From Rhodobacterales bacterium (GTDB lineage: Bacteria > Pseudomonadota > Alphaproteobacteria > Rhodobacterales > Rhodobacteraceae): a DNA stretch of 55,769 nt. The DNA is taken from assembly GCA_002747325.1 (NCBI GenBank), contig PDOZ01000038.1, positions 1 through 55,769 on the forward strand, written 5' to 3'. The position numbers were made by a program, and so were the translations under genes. Of this stretch, positions 53,252-55,769 are shown piece by piece. The first letter of the stretch is position 1; every line of letters begins with the position of its first letter. The notes beneath the pieces were generated by a model. It saw only the letters and a list, made by a program, of their open reading frames with translations, was not told the origin of the DNA and did not search any database.

Positions 53252-54364
53252 CTAGCTTGGATCGGGGGTTTTCGCGGGCTGTCCCGCCAGTTCCAGCACC
53301 AGCCCGGCCAGCGCTTCGGTCGCATCCGGGCGGGCCTGTGCCAGTGCGGCGCGCGACATGGCGCTGGCGGCGGCGGGGTCGGTGAGGACAAGGCGGATAT
53401 GTTCGCTCAGAAGTTCCGGCGTCAGACGGCTTTCCGGCATCAGGATTGCCGCACCCGCCTCGACCAGCGAACGCGCATTGGCGGTCTGTTCGTCGCGGAT
53501 GGCGGCGGCAAGGGGCACGAGGATCGAGGGGCGCCCGATGACGGAAATATCCGCCACCGACGAGGCGCCGGAGCGGCTGATGATCAGTTGCGCCTCGGCA
53601 AAGCGGCGCGGCACATCGGTGAAGAAGGGTTCAACCTCGGCGGGGATGCCGTGGGCGGCGTAAAACTCGGCGACGCGGGCCTGGTCCTCGGCGCGGGCCT
53701 GATGGCTGACGCTCAGGTGTTGCAACAGCTCCGGCGGCAGGGCGGCAATGGCGGCGGGAACCACGTCGGAAAGGATGCGCGCCCCCTGACTGCCGCCGAT
53801 AACGCAGATCTGCATCGGATACGCGCCCGGCGGGATATAGGGCGCTTCGGCCCGCGCCATCACCGCGCCGCGCACCGGATTGCCCGTATGCACCCCCTCC
53901 AGCCCGGCGGGCAGTTCCGTCGGCCAGGTGCCGCAGGCGATCTTGTCGACCCGGCGGGCAAAGACCTGATTGACCCGGCCCAACACGCCGTTCTGCTCAT
54001 GGATCATGCGCGGCAGGCGCAAGAGCCAAGCGGCACCGATGGCGGGAATGGACGGATAGCCGCCAAAGCCCACCACCACGGCGGGGCGGTCCGAGAGAAA
54101 GGAGGCGGCGGCGGCAATGGTGCCTGCGAGGATGCGAAACGGCACCAGCGCCTTGGCCAGCAACCCGCCGCGCGCGAAAGTCGCCGAGGCCATTTCGACC
54201 ACCTCGACCGCCTCCGGAAAGCCGCCGGTATAGCGCGCACCGCGGGCATCGGTCGAAAGCTTGACCCGCCAGCCCCGCGCCAGCATCGCCTCCGCCAGCG
54301 CCTGCGCCGGGAACATATGCCCGCCGGTGCCGCCCGCCGCGATGATCAGGAGTGGTGCTGCCAT
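53252..54364 (-). CDS. murG: UDP-GlcNAc:lipid I transferase MurG
   Basis: A 370-residue glycosyltransferase that makes lipid II at the inner face of the membrane. The glycine-rich motif [20 protein letters not shown] (5-24), [15 protein letters not shown] with [11 protein letters not shown], and the C-terminal [13 protein letters not shown] and [13 protein letters not shown] are intact. The ATG at 54364 has GAGGCGG upstream; longer frames add unrelated residues. It follows ftsW after 10 bp. Confidence 0.97.
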   Translation of the reverse strand: MAAPLLIIAAGGTGGHMFPAQALAEAMLARGWRVKLSTDARGARYTGGFPEAVEVVEMASATFARGGLLAKALVPFRILAGTIAAAASFLSDRPAVVVGFGGYPSIPAIGAAWLLRLPRMIHEQNGVLGRVNQVFARRVDKIACGTWPTELPAGLEGVHTGNPVRGAVMARAEAPYIPPGAYPMQICVIGGSQGARILSDVVPAAIAALPPELLQHLSVSHQARAEDQARVAEFYAAHGIPAEVEPFFTDVPRRFAEAQLIISRSGASSVADISVIGRPSILVPLAAAIRDEQTANARSLVEAGAAILMPESRLTPELLSEHIRLVLTDPAAASAMSRAALAQARPDATEALAGLVLELAGQPAKTPDPS

Positions 54365-54374
54365 GTCTGCCGCC

Positions 54375-55532
54375 TCAATGCTGTAAGATGTCGCGGTAAT
54401 GCCCCTGCGGACGGGTGCGGGTAAAGGCCAAAAGCATCCCGAGCGCCAGTCCGGTGGCAATGAGCGAGGAACCGCCGTAAGACACGAAGGGCAGCGTCAT
54501 GCCCTTGGCGGGCAACAGGCGCACCGCAACGCCCATGTTGATGATGGCCTGCACCGCGAACATGGCGATGAGGCCGGTGCCTGCGAGGCGCACAAACGGG
54601 TCGCGCTCATGGGTCAGGCGCAGGAAGCTGCGCACGACGATGGTGGCGTAAAGCCCGATGATCAGCATGACGAGAAACAGGCCGTATTCCTCCGCCGCCA
54701 CCGCGATGATGAAATCCGTATGCGCGTCCGGCAGCGACCATTTCACCTGCCCTTCACCGACGCCAACGCCGAAAAAGCCGCCCTCGCGGATGGCGTTGGT
54801 GGCGTAGCCCAGCTGGGTCGTCGGGTCGAGATCGGGGCTGAGGAAACCGTCGATGCGGCGGGCGAAATGCTCGGACTGGCCATACGCGACCATACCGCCC
54901 AGCACCACCAGCGCGCTGATACCGACCAGGAGCAGGATCGGCGCACCGCCGACGAAATACATCACGCCCCAGCCGAAAAGGATCAGGGCGGACTGGCCGA
55001 AATCGGGCTGCATGATGAGGAAACCGACCACGATCAGGGTCAGGGCCAGCGACATGGTTTTACCCGGCGGGCCACCGATCTGATAGGAGGCGGAGATCAG
55101 CCAGGCGGTGGTGATGACGTAGAGCGGTTTGAGAAATTCGGACGGTTGCAGCGAGGCAAAGCCCAGCGAATACCAGCGCACCGCCCCTTTGCCGAAATCG
55201 GTGCCGAAAACCGGTAGCATGACCAGCGCGGCGAACGCGGCGAGAAAGCCCAGCACCGCGAGGCGGCGCACCAGTTGCGGTGACATCAGGGTGACGGCGA
55301 AGAGGACCGAAAAGGCCATGACGCCGAACAGGATTTGCCGCTGGACGTAATGAAACGGATCCAGCCCGTTGCGTTCCGCCAGCGGCGGCGAGGCGGCCAG
55401 CCCGAGCAGCAGCCCGATCACGAAGAGGAGAAGAAGGGCCGCGAGCGACCATTTGTCGATTGTGCGCCACCAACGCGGCAGGATCGGTTCCCCCGCCTGC
55501 TGCCGCACCGCGCCATAGACCATTTCCGTCAT
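54375..55532 (-). CDS. ftsW: Lipid II polymerase/division protein FtsW
   Basis: A 385-residue SEDS-family protein with about ten TM segments that polymerises septal glycan strands with a partner PBP. Family motifs are [20 protein letters not shown] (with the catalytic-loop region), [12 protein letters not shown] and [13 protein letters not shown], and the end [19 protein letters not shown]. The ATG at 55532 has AGGCGG upstream. The preceding gene (murD in relatives) lies outside the window; the 237 bp up to the edge hold only a hairpin repeat. Confidence 0.96.
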   Translation of the reverse strand: MTEMVYGAVRQQAGEPILPRWWRTIDKWSLAALLLLFVIGLLLGLAASPPLAERNGLDPFHYVQRQILFGVMAFSVLFAVTLMSPQLVRRLAVLGFLAAFAALVMLPVFGTDFGKGAVRWYSLGFASLQPSEFLKPLYVITTAWLISASYQIGGPPGKTMSLALTLIVVGFLIMQPDFGQSALILFGWGVMYFVGGAPILLLVGISALVVLGGMVAYGQSEHFARRIDGFLSPDLDPTTQLGYATNAIREGGFFGVGVGEGQVKWSLPDAHTDFIIAVAAEEYGLFLVMLIIGLYATIVVRSFLRLTHERDPFVRLAGTGLIAMFAVQAIINMGVAVRLLPAKGMTLPFVSYGGSSLIATGLALGMLLAFTRTRPQGHYRDILQH

Positions 55533-55650
55533 TGATACCGCCTGATTGCCTCGAATTGCGCCCGATTTTCGGGTCGTTGCGGCGAGTATAGCGGCGGATC
55601 GGCGGTGACGCCAGTGTTTTGAGGGGCTTCTCCCAGACCCGCACGACAAG

Positions 55651-55670
55651 CCGGGGGGCCAGCCCCCCGG
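55651..55670. repeat. CCGGGGGG hairpin repeat
   Basis: CCGGGGGG and CCCCCCGG pair across CCAG. The same palindrome, with CTGG in place of CCAG, lies at 29818-29837, so this is another small recurring intergenic hairpin. Downstream on the plus strand, after 14 bases, is a run of eight Ts (about 55685-55692). It may help terminate the gene upstream of ftsW. Confidence 0.6.
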
Positions 55671-55769
55671 TGGACGGGACGAAATTTTTTTTCATTCCGG
55701 CAAAACATAATTTTCATTGTTTGCCCCGCCTAACCGACCTCCGAATTGGGTTTTTCGGTCTCAATTGAT

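Noticed and set aside
51737..54424. An 895-codon plus-strand open frame across murC and murG
   Set aside because: It covers two well-identified essential genes in antisense, has shadow-type composition (Gly, His, Arg) and no domain.

Overview
The window is a GC-rich (about 65%) chromosomal segment of an alphaproteobacterium, most likely Rhodobacterales. The evidence is the gene order dusB-ntrB-ntrC-ntrY-ntrX-trkA-trkH-hfq-hflX, an NtrC without the sigma-54 contact loop (known from Rhodobacter), the division and cell-wall cluster ftsW-murG-murC-murB-ddl-ftsQ-ftsA-ftsZ followed by bamD-recN, and small intergenic repeats that recur throughout. I found no rRNA, tRNA, CRISPR array, prophage or intact insertion sequence.

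Layout. 1-3,550: an AT-rich start with a partial frame, a dense array of TTAAC motifs, a Bcr/CflA-type exporter, a secreted Excalibur-domain protein, and an ECF sigma factor coupled to a small membrane protein. 3,569-15,114: mfd and a small membrane protein, hemB, a SYLF lipoprotein, a DUF418 membrane protein, a 3-hydroxyisobutyrate-dehydrogenase-like enzyme, a penicillin-acylase-type hydrolase and an SH3-domain secreted protein. 15,291-27,184 (minus strand): hflX, hfq, the Trk potassium system and two nitrogen two-component systems with dusB. 27,398-36,669: pgpA-cinA, a CorC/HlyC transporter, a HerA-like ATPase, two candidate small RNAs, an IalB protein, a ketosynthase/acyl-carrier pair, an L,D-transpeptidase and a DUF882 peptidase. 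36,670-37,618: an AT-rich islet with one tiny membrane gene, bracketed by repeats. 37,616-43,290: a CLC chloride channel, a D-lactate-type dehydrogenase, recN and bamD. 43,607-55,532 (minus strand): the dcw cluster.

Three things stand out. First, a 523-residue protein of unknown function, with a slippage-prone Ala-Ala-x tract encoded by GGC/GGA repeats, sits inside the dcw cluster between murC and murB. Second, two families of roughly 105-118 bp palindromic elements (called A and B here), three copies each, occupy intergenic gaps; the ends of family A supply the TAG stop codon of four different genes. Third, a short motif (GAGTATTT, three variable bases, CTAAGAAG) recurs seven times, mostly beside terminator-like hairpins. 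Two candidate small RNAs lie between herA and ialB.

Functional links: Trk, Hfq/HflX and Ntr genes form an osmotic, nitrogen and post-transcriptional control block. The dcw genes build and divide the wall, and the L,D-transpeptidase and DUF882 pair probably remodels it. BamD serves the outer membrane. lpxC, which I would expect between ftsZ and bamD, is not there.
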